Origin: Haloferax mucosum ATCC BAA-1512
GTDB lineage: Archaea; Halobacteriota; Halobacteria; Halobacteriales; Haloferacaceae
DNA length: 64,000 bases
Assembly: GCF_000337815.1 (NCBI RefSeq)
Contig: NZ_AOLN01000011.1
Span: forward strand, 310,001 to 374,000
Reading direction: 5' to 3'
The translations under genes and the position numbers were made by a program. Positions 7,861 through 16,926 of the stretch are shown here, piece by piece. Under the pieces are notes generated by a model. The model worked only from the letters and a program-made list of their open reading frames with translations. It ran no database searches and was not told the DNA's origin. Numbering within the stretch: the stretch's first letter is position 1; each line of letters starts with the position of its first letter.

Positions 7861-9609
7861 ATGAGTACGACCGGACTCTTCGTCGTGGCGTACTTCGTCT
7901 CCGCGGGGGTCGAACTGTTGCTCGCCGGGACCGCCCTTCGCTACCGTGACTCGGCGGCGACGTGGTGGTTCGTCGTCCTCACCGTTCTCAGCGGTATCTG
8001 GGCATTTTTCACCGGCGTTGCCGTGCTCGGGTTCTCCGCAGAGACGACGACGGCCGCGACAGTGGCCGGTCTCGTAGTGAGTACGATACTCCCCGTCGTG
8101 TGGGCACGTTTCGTCGGCGAGTATCTCGGTCTACGACTCACGCAACGTCCACGAGCCATCGCCGCTCTGTCTGTCGTCCCCGTCGTAACCATCGGCACCA
8201 TCTTGACGAATCCGCTGTTCCAAGCCGCATGGACCGACGCATCCGTCGTCTCTCGGAGCGGTCTCGCCGTTACGACGTTCGCCTTTTCGCCGTGGATATT
8301 CGTCCAGTTCCTCTACACGAATCTCGTCTTTCTCGCCGGTATCGTCGTCATCTTCCGGTCCGTCCGCGATTACGAACACATCTACGAACGGCAGGCGGCC
8401 GCGATGCTCCTCGGAGCGAGTATTCCGCTGGCCGCGGGTTTCGTCTCCTTTACTGACGCCGCGCCCATTGCGGACCTCGACTACATCCCGATGGTGCTCT
8501 GGCTCTCCGGGCTCTGTTTCGCGTACGCGCTCTTCGAGTCGAGGTTCCTCGATATCGACCTCTCTCACCGCCGTATCGGCGAACAGAAGGTTATCGAGGG
8601 GTTCGAAGACGGCGTCGTCGTCGTTGACAAGACGGGACACGTCCTCAGTCTCAACGAACGGGCGGCGACGCTCTTCGACGTCGAGCGACGCGCGGTGTTC
8701 GGCACGCCTATCGAGGAAGTCGTCCCGGACTTTCCGGTGGACGAAGACGGACACGCAAACTACGTTGGGAGCGACGGCCGCCGCTACGACGTCGTCCGTT
8801 CGACGTTCGAAGACCGCCGCGGCAGGCATATCGGGGAGTCGTTCGTCTTCCGTGACGTGACCCTTCGGGAGGTCCAACGACAGCGGCTGGAAGTGTTGAA
8901 TCGCGTCCTCCGGCACAACGTCCGCAACGAGATGAACGTCGTTACCGGCTACGCCGACCTCATCGGAGACGACGCGGCGGCGAGCGACGACACACACGCC
9001 TTTGCGGCGCGCATCCGTGAAGCGGCGACGCGTCTCGTCTCGCTCGGCGAGAAGGCCCGAACCGTAGAGACGGTCTTCACGGAAGACGAAGCGGTCGTCA
9101 CGGACGTCTCGGTTCGGACGGTCGCAGAAGAGACCGCACAGACGATTCTCGCCCGTCACGAGCACGCCAACGTGACAGTGACGGTCTCGCCCGGCATCGA
9201 CATCAAAACCGACAGACAGGTACTCAAATCGGTGCTCGACGAACTCGTCGAAAACGCCATCGTCCACTACAGCGACGGAGACGTACCGCAGGTCGAGATA
9301 CGGGCAGTAATCGACGACTCGGCGGACCACGAGGTGCTCGTCGTCGAAGTCGAAGACGACGGCGACGGAATCCCGGAGATGGAACGGCGCGTCGTTGACA
9401 GCGAGAGCGAAGACGAACTGCGCCACGGAAGCGGCGTGGGTCTGTGGTTGGTCCAGTGGGGAACGATGGTACTCGGCGGTGAGGTCGAATTCGACGACAC
9501 CGATGAGGGAGCACTCGTTCGCCTTCGGATTCCTCGTCGCTCTGTCGCACACACGCGGGGAGGCGTGCGGGAAGAAGATATGGCTGGGTCAAATCAGGAG
9601 TATTTTTAA
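7861..9609 (+). CDS. Membrane sensor histidine kinase with 7TM N-terminus and PAS domain
   Basis: The 582-residue protein has seven hydrophobic segments in residues 5-225 (the 7TM sensor region seen in many haloarchaeal kinases), a PAS-like domain at about 243-335 and a HisKA-like helix RVLRHNVRNEM with the predicted phospho-accepting H352. The ATPase domain shows the N box ELVENAIVHY (about 461-470), DDGDGIP and HGSGVGLWLV. The ligand is unknown, and no response regulator is adjacent, which is usual in haloarchaea. ATG 7861 was chosen because the hydrophobic sensor begins there; the frame extends to 7699 with basic, non-membrane residues. Its 3' end also carries the pcn promoter. A similar kinase lies beyond pcn at 10501. 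Confidence 0.9.
   Translation: MSTTGLFVVAYFVSAGVELLLAGTALRYRDSAATWWFVVLTVLSGIWAFFTGVAVLGFSAETTTAATVAGLVVSTILPVVWARFVGEYLGLRLTQRPRAIAALSVVPVVTIGTILTNPLFQAAWTDASVVSRSGLAVTTFAFSPWIFVQFLYTNLVFLAGIVVIFRSVRDYEHIYERQAAAMLLGASIPLAAGFVSFTDAAPIADLDYIPMVLWLSGLCFAYALFESRFLDIDLSHRRIGEQKVIEGFEDGVVVVDKTGHVLSLNERAATLFDVERRAVFGTPIEEVVPDFPVDEDGHANYVGSDGRRYDVVRSTFEDRRGRHIGESFVFRDVTLREVQRQRLEVLNRVLRHNVRNEMNVVTGYADLIGDDAAASDDTHAFAARIREAATRLVSLGEKARTVETVFTEDEAVVTDVSVRTVAEETAQTILARHEHANVTVTVSPGIDIKTDRQVLKSVLDELVENAIVHYSDGDVPQVEIRAVIDDSADHEVLVVEVEDDGDGIPEMERRVVDSESEDELRHGSGVGLWLVQWGTMVLGGEVEFDDTDEGALVRLRIPRRSVAHTRGGVREEDMAGSNQEYF
9601..9609 (+). promoter_or_regulatory. TATA box of pcn inside the last codons of the kinase gene
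   Basis: TATTTTTAA ends exactly at the kinase stop codon and lies about 29 nt before the pcn ATG (9634). The spacing predicts a leaderless pcn mRNA made independently of kinase transcription. Confidence 0.65.
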
Positions 9610-9633
9610 GACCGCTGTCGTACGACGGCACAT

Positions 9634-10377
9634 ATGTTCAAGGCCATCGTGAGTGCCGCGACGCTCCGGGATGCGCTCGACTCTGTGAGCGTTCTCGTCG
9701 ATGAGTGTAAGATTCGACTCAACGAGGAGAGTCTCTCCATCCGCGCTGTCGATCCCGCGAACGTCGGCATGGTGGACCTCACGCTCGACGCGGCGGCGTT
9801 CGAATCCTACGAGGCTGACGGCGGCGTCATCGGCGTCAACCTCTCTCGTCTCGAAGAGGTCGCCGGGATGGCGGGCTCGGGCGACCTGATTCACCTCACG
9901 CTCGACGAAGAGACGCGAAAGCTCAACATCCGCATCGACGGACTCTCGTACACGCTCGCGCTCATCGACCCCGATTCGATTCGGCAGGAACCGGACATTC
10001 CGGACCTCGACCTGCCCGCGAACATCGTCCTCGAAGGCACCCACCTCGCCCGCGGTATCAAGGCGGCCGACATGGTCTCCGACCACATCCGTCTCCGCGT
10101 CGATAGCACAGAAGAGACGTTCCACGTCGAGGCCGAAGGCGACACCGACGACGTTGACCTGTCGCTTCCACCGGCAGACCTCATCAGCATCGAGGCCGGC
10201 GACGCCGACTCGCTGTTCTCCCTCGACTACCTGAAGGACATGAACAAGGCGATTCCGACCGACGCCGAAGTCACCGTCGAACTCGGCGAAGAGTTCCCGG
10301 TCAAACTTCACTACCAGATTGCGGAAGGACTGGGCAACATCACGTACATGCTCGCCCCGCGCATCCAGAGCGACTAA
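9634..10377 (+). CDS. pcn: DNA polymerase sliding clamp PCNA
   Basis: The 247-residue protein is a full-length archaeal PCNA. It forms a ring-shaped trimer on DNA that tethers DNA polymerases, FEN1 and ligase, and is loaded by RFC, whose small subunit RfcB is encoded at 29620. Diagnostic stretches are the opening [19 protein letters not shown], the central loop around [20 protein letters not shown] (about residues 109-128) that links the two domains, and the end [15 protein letters not shown]. The surface is very acidic, as in other halophile clamps. It has its own promoter, is followed by a 123-nt gap, and lies about 4 kb from the primase subunit priL. Confidence 0.97.
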   Translation: MFKAIVSAATLRDALDSVSVLVDECKIRLNEESLSIRAVDPANVGMVDLTLDAAAFESYEADGGVIGVNLSRLEEVAGMAGSGDLIHLTLDEETRKLNIRIDGLSYTLALIDPDSIRQEPDIPDLDLPANIVLEGTHLARGIKAADMVSDHIRLRVDSTEETFHVEAEGDTDDVDLSLPPADLISIEAGDADSLFSLDYLKDMNKAIPTDAEVTVELGEEFPVKLHYQIAEGLGNITYMLAPRIQSD

Positions 10378-10500
10378 TCGAACGACACGACGCTTCGACT
10401 CTTCTCTCTCCGGGGTGTCCTCACCGGGTTCCGAATAGTTAGCTGAGAGTGACGACGAGCGAGCGCGCCCAGAGATGCGGCGACGACGCGCCGTGCGCGC

Positions 10501-12330
10501 TCACGTATCTGAGACGGACGACGACGCCGACGTCGATTCGGACGCCGATTCTGCTCCCGTCGATTTCCCTTCTGACGTCGAGTCTAGCGCCGATTCCGCC
10601 AGCGTCAAGTCTGGCGCTGATTCCGCTTCTTCCGACTCTGGCACCATCCCGTCGGCTTCGGGCAGACGCCAGTGCGGCAGGCGAACGGTCGCCGTCGTTC
10701 CGTCGTCCACGTCGAACGTGAGTTGGCCGCCGAGCGAATCGACCGTCCAGCGGACCGCCCACAGGCCGAGTCCGCTTCCGTGTTGGAGCGGTGATTCGCT
10801 ACCGTCTTCGACTACCGACCGTTCGTAATCGGGGACGCCCGGCCCGTCGTCCGCGACGCAGACGACGAGGTCCGAATCGACGTCGTAAATCGAGACGCGA
10901 ACTGTCGGGTCGTCACCACCGTGTTCGAGGGCGTTCTCGACGAGTTCGCGGACGAGTAGTTTCGTCGCCTGTTCGCTCCCAGTGACAAAAAGCGAGTCGG
11001 GCGCGTCGATAGTCGCGGTCCCGGCGTCGAAGTCGTCGTGAATCGCCGCGACTGCCGTTCGAACCGTCTCGACCGCGTCGAACCGGCTCCCGCTGTCGAT
11101 ATCGGCCATGACGCGTTCGACCGTGCGCGCCTTCTCGCCGAGCGAGAGCAACTGATTCGAGCGGGTTCGAATCGTGTCGGCCGCGCCTCGATGGGCCGGC
11201 GGGAGGTGGTCGGCGACCATGTCGGCGTAACCGATGACGACCGTCATATCGTTTCGGAGATTGTGCCGGAGCACGCGATTCAGCACTTCGAGTCGTTGGC
11301 GACGGCGGACACGACCCGTCACGTCGGAGACGGTGACGGTGCGCCCGAGACGCCGACCGTGTTGGTCTGTGACCGGCGAGACGGTGACTTCGTACGTCCG
11401 GCGGCGGCGGTCGACGGTCACATCGACAAGTTGGCGGTCGTCGTCGAGCGTGACGCCGGGAAGGACCGACGAAAGCGAATCGAGCGCCACCGCGCTATCG
11501 AGGTCGAGAAGCGACGTCGCGGCCTTGTTGGCATCGACGATTCGGTTCTCGCGGTCGAGGACGAGCACGCCGACGGCAACGTCGTCGATGGCGGCCCGCC
11601 GGCCCAATCGTCCAGTCGCGGGCGAGAGCCCGAACAACTGGAACCGATAGAGCGCGTACCCGAACGTCGCGCCCGTCACCGACAGCGCGACCGGCGTGAA
11701 ATTCACCATTTGGAGCGGGCCGAAACCGAACGTGTGGGCGACGTGGGCGACGGTGGGAGCGACCGAACCGATTGCGAGCGCGACCGCCTGCTCGCGGTAC
11801 CGCGAGAATCGCTCGACTAGCATTTCGACGACGAGGACGAGACCGGTACCGATGATGACGTAGCCGTACACGGCGTGGATTTGGTACCAGAGCTTCGGGT
11901 CGAACTTGACTGTCGCCGCGCCGAAGACCGGGTTGAGACGGTAGTTCGTCCAGAGGAGTTCGTACGTCGGGTTCACAACGAGTGCGCCGACAGTGAGCGT
12001 CGGAAACACGGCTAGCACGGCGATGAGGCGGCGTGTGAGGAGTTCACCGCGGCCGGTGTACGAAAGCGAAAACGCGAACCACGCCGGGGCGATGATAGCC
12101 TGTGCGACCTCGATAGGGAGTTGGTACCAGAACCGAACCGAGAGGTCAAACTCGGTGAGTGCAACCGCGTAGGAGACCGCCCAGAGCGACGCCGAAAACA
12201 GAAGGACTGACAGCGATTTCGAACCGGGTTCGGTCCCCTCACGCCACGCGATAGTGCCGATAGAGCCGGAGACGACCGCCGCGACGAGACAGAGCACGAC
12301 GAGCGGCGAGACAGGGAGAACCGAAAGCAC
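10501..12330 (-). CDS. Membrane sensor histidine kinase, 7TM type, with low-complexity acidic tail
   Basis: The 609-residue kinase is built like the one at 7861: seven hydrophobic segments (residues 5-230), a PAS domain (about 245-335), RRRQRLEVLNRVLRHNLRND with the predicted phospho-accepting H356, then an ATPase domain (ELVENALEHGG, ADDGPGVPDYE, HGSGLGLWAVR). The shared RLEVLNRVLRHN motif marks the two as close relatives. The start is GTG 12330; a TATA-like TTTTATACT lies about 45 nt upstream. The last 50 or so residues after the ATPase fold are a repetitive S/A/E/D/T tail, with no recognisable domain. The signal sensed is unknown. Confidence 0.88.
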   Translation of the reverse strand: MLSVLPVSPLVVLCLVAAVVSGSIGTIAWREGTEPGSKSLSVLLFSASLWAVSYAVALTEFDLSVRFWYQLPIEVAQAIIAPAWFAFSLSYTGRGELLTRRLIAVLAVFPTLTVGALVVNPTYELLWTNYRLNPVFGAATVKFDPKLWYQIHAVYGYVIIGTGLVLVVEMLVERFSRYREQAVALAIGSVAPTVAHVAHTFGFGPLQMVNFTPVALSVTGATFGYALYRFQLFGLSPATGRLGRRAAIDDVAVGVLVLDRENRIVDANKAATSLLDLDSAVALDSLSSVLPGVTLDDDRQLVDVTVDRRRRTYEVTVSPVTDQHGRRLGRTVTVSDVTGRVRRRQRLEVLNRVLRHNLRNDMTVVIGYADMVADHLPPAHRGAADTIRTRSNQLLSLGEKARTVERVMADIDSGSRFDAVETVRTAVAAIHDDFDAGTATIDAPDSLFVTGSEQATKLLVRELVENALEHGGDDPTVRVSIYDVDSDLVVCVADDGPGVPDYERSVVEDGSESPLQHGSGLGLWAVRWTVDSLGGQLTFDVDDGTTATVRLPHWRLPEADGMVPESEEAESAPDLTLAESALDSTSEGKSTGAESASESTSASSSVSDT

Positions 12331-12414
12331 GGATAAACCTCTGACTCGGTCGGCCTAACACTTGCGGGAGCAGTATAAAAGCAGGAGGGCGAGGACGTTC
12401 GGTCTCATCAGGGG

Positions 12415-13761
12415 TCACGTGCCCGGCGTTCGAGCGACCGCCGCGAGCACGAAGACGACCGGGACGACGAGTACCGCGCCGAAGACGAACGGAGACCAGT
12501 ACGCGAGGACGTAGAGCGCCGCCATCGTCGGTGGGCCGACCGTTCGGCCGAGACTCCCGGCACCCTGTGTGACGCCGAAGGCGTTTCCCTGCTGGTCGTC
12601 GGAGGCTGACGTCGAGACGAGTGTCGAAAGCGAGACGTTCAACAGCCCGTTACCGACCGACAACAGCGCACCGACGAGGAGAAGCGCGAGGAGTTCGCGG
12701 GTGAGCCACGTCGGGCCGCCAACCGCCGGGAGGAACTGCCCGATGCCGGGCGAAAACGGGAGCAGTGCGAGAGCGAGCATGAGTCCCAACGCACCCACGA
12801 CCGCCAGTTTCGCCTCCGAGATGCGACGAGCGAGTTGCCCGACGACGACGCCCTGATTCAGCGTGCCGAGAATCCCGATGTAGGTCAGAAACAGCGCCGT
12901 CTCCGTCTCGCCGTAGCCGTAGATATCGGCCGCGAAGGGGATGAACATAACCTGAATCCCAGAGAAGGCGACCGAGACGACGAAGAAAGACACGACGAGT
13001 CCGCGGAGGTCGTCGTCCGCGAGAGCACCGCGGAATTGGGTGACGAGCGTCGTCGCCGACGCCGCAGGACCGCGCTTGCGGTCGGGTTCGCGGAGGAACG
13101 CGCCCGCGAAGCCGAGGCTTACGAGGCTCAAGCCCGCCGCGGTGAAACTCGGAAGCGAAAAGCGCGTCACCGGGACGAACGCGGGGAGTACGTCCCGAGC
13201 GGCTGTGACGACTAGGTCGGAGGCCATCAACCCGCCGATGGCCGGTCCGAAGATGAATCCGAGACTGAACGAGGCACCGATGAGTCCGAGCGCACCCGCA
13301 CGGCGCTCCGGCGGCGTGATATCGGCGATATACGCCTGTGCGGTGGCGATATTTCCACCCATCGCGCCCGCGAGCATCCGCGAGGCGAACAGCGTCCCCA
13401 CCGCGAGAGAGGTCCCGAACAGAACGTCAACCTCGCCCGCGACGCCGAAGACGGTCCACGCGAGGACGCTTCCGAGAAGCGAGAGCATGATGACGGGGCG
13501 ACGGCCGCGCTGGTCAGAGATGCGGCCGAGGATGGGTGCGAAGAGAAACTGCATGATAGAGTACGACGCCGCGAGCAGTCCGATGAAGACGTCGCTGACG
13601 GCGAAGTCCCGGACGTAGAACGGGAGAATCGGGATGACGACGCCGAAACCGAGGAGGTCGATAAAGACGATGGCGACGACGACGGCGAGAGCGCGTCGGG
13701 TTCCGCGCGTCGCGTCCGGCGCGGCGGCGTCACTGACGGTTGCAGTTTCGGGAGTGCTCAC
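12415..13761 (-). CDS. MFS transporter of the TetA-like drug/proton antiporter group
   Basis: The 448-residue protein has about 12 hydrophobic segments. The major-facilitator motif between helices 2 and 3 is present as GRISDQRGRRPVIM (about 79-92), and the antiporter-type motif GFIFGPAIGG lies near residues 170-180. The N-terminal FIDLLGFGVVIPILPFY resembles tetracycline/multidrug efflux proteins. Export of a hydrophobic compound in exchange for protons is the family expectation; the substrate cannot be read. The gene starts with GTG 13761. It stands alone between the kinase and the primase-adjacent zinc protein. Confidence 0.87.
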   Translation of the reverse strand: MSTPETATVSDAAAPDATRGTRRALAVVVAIVFIDLLGFGVVIPILPFYVRDFAVSDVFIGLLAASYSIMQFLFAPILGRISDQRGRRPVIMLSLLGSVLAWTVFGVAGEVDVLFGTSLAVGTLFASRMLAGAMGGNIATAQAYIADITPPERRAGALGLIGASFSLGFIFGPAIGGLMASDLVVTAARDVLPAFVPVTRFSLPSFTAAGLSLVSLGFAGAFLREPDRKRGPAASATTLVTQFRGALADDDLRGLVVSFFVVSVAFSGIQVMFIPFAADIYGYGETETALFLTYIGILGTLNQGVVVGQLARRISEAKLAVVGALGLMLALALLPFSPGIGQFLPAVGGPTWLTRELLALLLVGALLSVGNGLLNVSLSTLVSTSASDDQQGNAFGVTQGAGSLGRTVGPPTMAALYVLAYWSPFVFGAVLVVPVVFVLAAVARTPGT

Positions 13762-13824
13762 GACACATCAAAGGGGCGAAACGTTACTAACCGTTGCGCC
13801 GACCGGAGCGACGAAATTGAGACT

Positions 13825-14418
13825 TCAGGAACGGTAGCGGTCGATGACGCGCTTTGCCGAGATGGCTTTTTCCTTCCATCCGTAGCCCGCGTCGTAGACG
13901 TGGCGCTTTTTTTCGACGAGTTCGGCGGGTGTCGCTTCCTCGAATCCGCCACGGTCCCACGCGCCGGTCTCGCGGAGCCAATTGACGACGTTTTCGCGCG
14001 TCTCAGGCCACGACAGACCAACCATCTCGTACCACGCAATCATGGCGAAGACGGCGTTGTCGTGACAGCCGGGGACGCTTCCGTACTGGTGGAGGGTCCG
14101 CATCGGTTCGTGGGTCGGCTCGGACACCTCCTCTCTGAACTCCTCAGCCGTGAGGAGTCGAAGAACACCCGACTTGGCTTCAGACACCCGTTCGTCGCGT
14201 TTGAGCCGCCCGAGTGCGGCCTGCCGGAGCGGTCCCCACTCGCCGGGACTCTCGCGGCGAAGCGTCTCTTCGTCGCACGGACCGCCGGTGAGAACCGAGA
14301 CGAGGTCGATGTAGGCACGTTCGACCTCGACCCACGGGATTCCCTCGAACTGGCAGTCCGCATCGTGGAGACTGGTCGTCGAGCGGCAATCCGGACACGG
14401 GTAGTCGAAGTGTGGCAC
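13825..14418 (-). CDS. Conserved zinc-knuckle protein divergent from priL
   Basis: The 197-residue protein starts at GTG 14418 (VPHFDYPCPDC). A C-x2-C-x6-H-x3-C set (C8, C11, H18, C22) at the N-terminus is a likely zinc site. The rest is mixed helical and soluble, with conserved-looking YGSVPGCHDNAVFAMIAWY at about 121-139 and a lysine-rich C-terminus (KKRHVYDAGYGWKEKAI). The frame stays open far upstream on the shadow of priL, so the start was set by the zinc motif and the intergenic boundary. It is divergent from the primase large subunit with 123 nt between starts. I do not recognise the family; a replication link rests on position alone. Confidence 0.72.
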   Translation of the reverse strand: MPHFDYPCPDCRSTTSLHDADCQFEGIPWVEVERAYIDLVSVLTGGPCDEETLRRESPGEWGPLRQAALGRLKRDERVSEAKSGVLRLLTAEEFREEVSEPTHEPMRTLHQYGSVPGCHDNAVFAMIAWYEMVGLSWPETRENVVNWLRETGAWDRGGFEEATPAELVEKKRHVYDAGYGWKEKAISAKRVIDRYRS

Positions 14419-14541
14419 GTGAGAGGTTGAGGGAGTAATCCGTAATAGGTAGTGTGATGCGTCGTCGCCGCGAGTGCCATCGCCACGCGCGCCACCGCCG
14501 AATCCGTCGCGTTTATCGGTGGGCACCCGGAACGTGGCGGT

Positions 14542-15648
14542 ATGCGGATGCGCCCGCTCCACGCTCGATACCCGTTTTTCGCCGCGGCCAGACAGGCGGT
14601 CGAATCGGCCGAGGTTGCGATTGCAACGCTCGTCGCCGAGGACGCCCCGGCCGTCGAGCGTGGGGTAGAGCGCGTCGAACGCGCCCTCATGGAGGGCACC
14701 GTCGAAGCCGAAGACCCCTACGCGTGGGACACCGAGTCGGAACTCCTCTCGTATCCGATTTCTCGGATTATCGTCTCGCTCGTCGAGACGCCCGCGGCGG
14801 TGGATAAGTACGCCCGCGCCGAGGCCGACACCGCCTACGAGCACATGGTTGCCGACTTCGAAGCGACCGGGGATGACATCAACAGCGACGCTCGCGCCAG
14901 TCTCGACGACGTGCTCCGCGAGTTCGACCTGGCTGGTTCGGTACGGGCCGAGCGGACCGAAAACGCCCACCGCGCTCCGGAATACTACTGGGTCGATATC
15001 GGTCCCTACCTCACCTACTGCGACACCGACTGGGGAGCGGACTGGCGACTCGTCAATCGCTCGCTCGCCGATGGCGCGGTTCGTGTTGGCAGAAAAGAAC
15101 TCTACAAACTCCTCAGAGAGGCCGTGCGCCGCCGCGTCGCCGAGGGCCTCCCGTTCGCCGTCCGCGGAAGCGACGCGGGCGACCAACTCGCTGACGCGCT
15201 CAAGCCCCACGTCGAACGCCTGCGAAACCTCCTTTCGGACCGCGGCGCGGTCAACGTCGTCTACACGGACACGGTCAGTCCCGACCACTTCCCGCCCTGT
15301 GTCGAATCGCTTCTGTCGCGCACACAGGACGGCGAATCGCTCTCGAACGAAGCCGAATTCTCACTCGCGGCGTTTCTCGTCGGCGTCGGTCTCAGTCCAG
15401 AGGAAGTCGGCGGCGTCGTCGGCGACGCGAGCGCCGAGTCGCTGAAAACGCGGGCGACCGTCCTCGCGGACTCCAGCGGGTCGCAGTACGCGCCGCCGAC
15501 CTGCGAGACGATGCAGGCGTACGACCTCTGTGTGAACCGCGACGACCGTTGTGACACTATTTCTCACCCGATGAAGTACTTCGAGACGGCAACGAGCGGC
15601 GCGGAGTCGACGGCGACAACCGACGAAACACCCGGTAGCGCGGATTGA
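14542..15648 (+). CDS. priL: DNA primase large subunit PriL
   Basis: PriL partners the catalytic subunit PriS to make primers for replication. The 368-residue protein has the N-terminal helical domain (HARYPFFAAARQAVE) and the C-terminal iron-sulfur domain with four cysteines, C253, C321, C330 and C337 (PPTCETMQAYDLC, then DDRC), spaced as in archaeal and eukaryotic PriL, where they hold a 4Fe-4S cluster. The last 25 residues are a disordered S/T/A-rich tail. The start is either ATG 14542 or ATG 14548; MRPLHARYPFF is the conserved beginning, so 14548 is equally possible. priS is not in the window. Confidence 0.93.
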   Translation: MRMRPLHARYPFFAAARQAVESAEVAIATLVAEDAPAVERGVERVERALMEGTVEAEDPYAWDTESELLSYPISRIIVSLVETPAAVDKYARAEADTAYEHMVADFEATGDDINSDARASLDDVLREFDLAGSVRAERTENAHRAPEYYWVDIGPYLTYCDTDWGADWRLVNRSLADGAVRVGRKELYKLLREAVRRRVAEGLPFAVRGSDAGDQLADALKPHVERLRNLLSDRGAVNVVYTDTVSPDHFPPCVESLLSRTQDGESLSNEAEFSLAAFLVGVGLSPEEVGGVVGDASAESLKTRATVLADSSGSQYAPPTCETMQAYDLCVNRDDRCDTISHPMKYFETATSGAESTATTDETPGSAD

Positions 15649-15719
15649 CGTGCGAGCGGAGCGCTGAGGCTGACGAGAAGCACAGATAGCGCGGAGTATC
15701 GTCGAGAACCGGCTACGAA

Positions 15720-15835
15720 TTGCAAGTCGTAAACTGCAGATTACAGGTTGTGAGTTGCGAGGAGTGAGTCGTAAACTGCGGAGTGCGAGTTGCGAGGAGT
15801 GAGTCGTAAACTGCAGATTACGGGTTACGAGGAGC
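15720..15835. repeat. Degenerate direct repeats, about 35-nt period
   Basis: A 28-nt segment (GAGTTGCGAGGAGTGAGTCG continuing TAAACTGC) occurs at 15752-15779 and again, exactly, at 15787-15814. A third, partial copy (AAGTCGTAAACTGCAGATTA) lies at 15724-15743 and matches the segment from 15804 with one change. The array sits between the convergent ends of priL and the 67-aa membrane protein and overlaps the latter's last codons. Confidence 0.8.
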
Positions 15836-16028
15836 GAGACAGCCAGACGCCGATACCTGCCATCACGAGCACGAATGCCGCGATAGCGCCTACGAGTGCG
15901 AGTCCGCCGGTGGCGACGAGACCGCTCTGATTGTAGGTCGAACCGATGCCGACGATGAGGGTGATAAACACCCCGACCGCGACGATGGAGACGGCAATCT
16001 TCCGACGCATCTCCGATTCGATAGCCAT
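15825..16028 (-). CDS. Small two-helix membrane protein, 67 aa
   Basis: The protein begins MAIESEMRRKIAVSIVAVGV and has two hydrophobic helices (about residues 10-28 and 36-60), joined by a short GSTYNQSG loop, ending W-L-S-R-S-S. It has no catalytic motif. I chose ATG 16028; the longer frame from 16091 adds residues that look like out-of-frame sequence. The stop codon lies inside the degenerate repeat array downstream of priL, so the repeats may have reshaped the C-terminus. The function is unknown. Confidence 0.65.
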   Translation of the reverse strand: MAIESEMRRKIAVSIVAVGVFITLIVGIGSTYNQSGLVATGGLALVGAIAAFVLVMAGIGVWLSRSS

Positions 16029-16206
16029 GCGACGACGTATCCGCGGCCATTCTAAAAGGTCTTCGATGGGCGGATGGCCGACGAGAGCCACTCACGCGGC
16101 CGATTTTCCACGCGAAACGAGGGTTTAGGTCGCTTCGGAACCTATCTGTTGGTGACGGAAACTGACCCCAACCAGCCGCTGGTACAGGTCGAATCCCGCA
16201 CCAATC

Positions 16207-16896
16207 ATGACGCACACCGCACACACACCCGCGTCGTCTCCCCGCCCGGTGCGCCGAAAAACTACGTTGTCGCCGGACGGGTTGACCGGTCGCGCACGCC
16301 GCGCCCGCACCGAGCCGATGGCCGTGCGACCGCTCCGAGACGGCCGGTACGTCGTCGAAACCGACGGCGGCACTTACGTGGTCGATGTGGACGCCCGAAC
16401 CTGTACTTGTCCCGACCACGCCATCAGACACGCCCGCTGTAAGCACCTCCGCCGCGTCGCAATCGAAATTACCCGCGGCGAAGTGCCGCCGCCAGGTCGG
16501 CGAAGCGCCACCTGCGCCGTCTGCGGCGACGAGACGTTCGTCCCGATGGACGCACGCGGCCCGCAACTCTGCCGTGACCACGAGCACCATCCCGGCGACC
16601 TCGTCCACGACAGGGAGACCGGAAGCCTGCTCGTCGTCACGCGAGCGATAGAACGCCGCGCGGACGAAACGCCGACCGAGACGGGCACGCTCGTCTCAGA
16701 GTACGAGAGCAACGCCCACTACGGCGACCACGAACCGGTGTTCGAAGCCGTCTACCTCGGGTCGCTTCCGGCGGACGCCGGACTCGCCGACCTCGGTCAC
16801 TTGCGGGCGTACCGCTTCCCAACGTCGCGTCTCAGTCGCGTCGAGCGTGGATTCGTCGGCGCGCGCTCGGTCGGCGAGCCGATAGCGCGCGCCTGA
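16207..16896 (+). CDS. SWIM zinc-finger protein with second zinc ribbon
   Basis: The 229-residue protein contains a SWIM domain at about residues 60-85: C-T-C-P-D-H ... ARCKHLRRV, the C-x-C-xn-C-x-H pattern that binds zinc and contacts DNA or protein. A second cysteine/histidine cluster follows at about 101-128 (ATCAVCGDETF ... CRDHEHH). The first 35 residues are basic and proline-rich, unlike most proteins of this organism, and may be disordered. SWIM proteins are found in recombination complexes (Shu2 type) and in haloarchaeal regulators; a DNA-binding role is likely, the target unknown. It is convergent with hjc, 30 nt away. Confidence 0.82.
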   Translation: MTHTAHTPASSPRPVRRKTTLSPDGLTGRARRARTEPMAVRPLRDGRYVVETDGGTYVVDVDARTCTCPDHAIRHARCKHLRRVAIEITRGEVPPPGRRSATCAVCGDETFVPMDARGPQLCRDHEHHPGDLVHDRETGSLLVVTRAIERRADETPTETGTLVSEYESNAHYGDHEPVFEAVYLGSLPADAGLADLGHLRAYRFPTSRLSRVERGFVGARSVGEPIARA

Positions 16897-16926
16897 ACTC
16901 GCCCGGAGAACGGGGCGTTCGCCGGG

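Noticed and set aside
13825-15288. 487-aa minus-strand frame covering the zinc protein and priL
   Set aside because: Only the 197 residues from GTG 14418 look like a protein; upstream is the mirror of priL codons, a common effect of high-GC DNA.
15361-16608. 415-aa minus-strand frame spanning repeats and the SWIM gene
   Set aside because: Its composition follows the antisense of priL and the SWIM gene and the direct repeats give it repeated peptides; not a gene.
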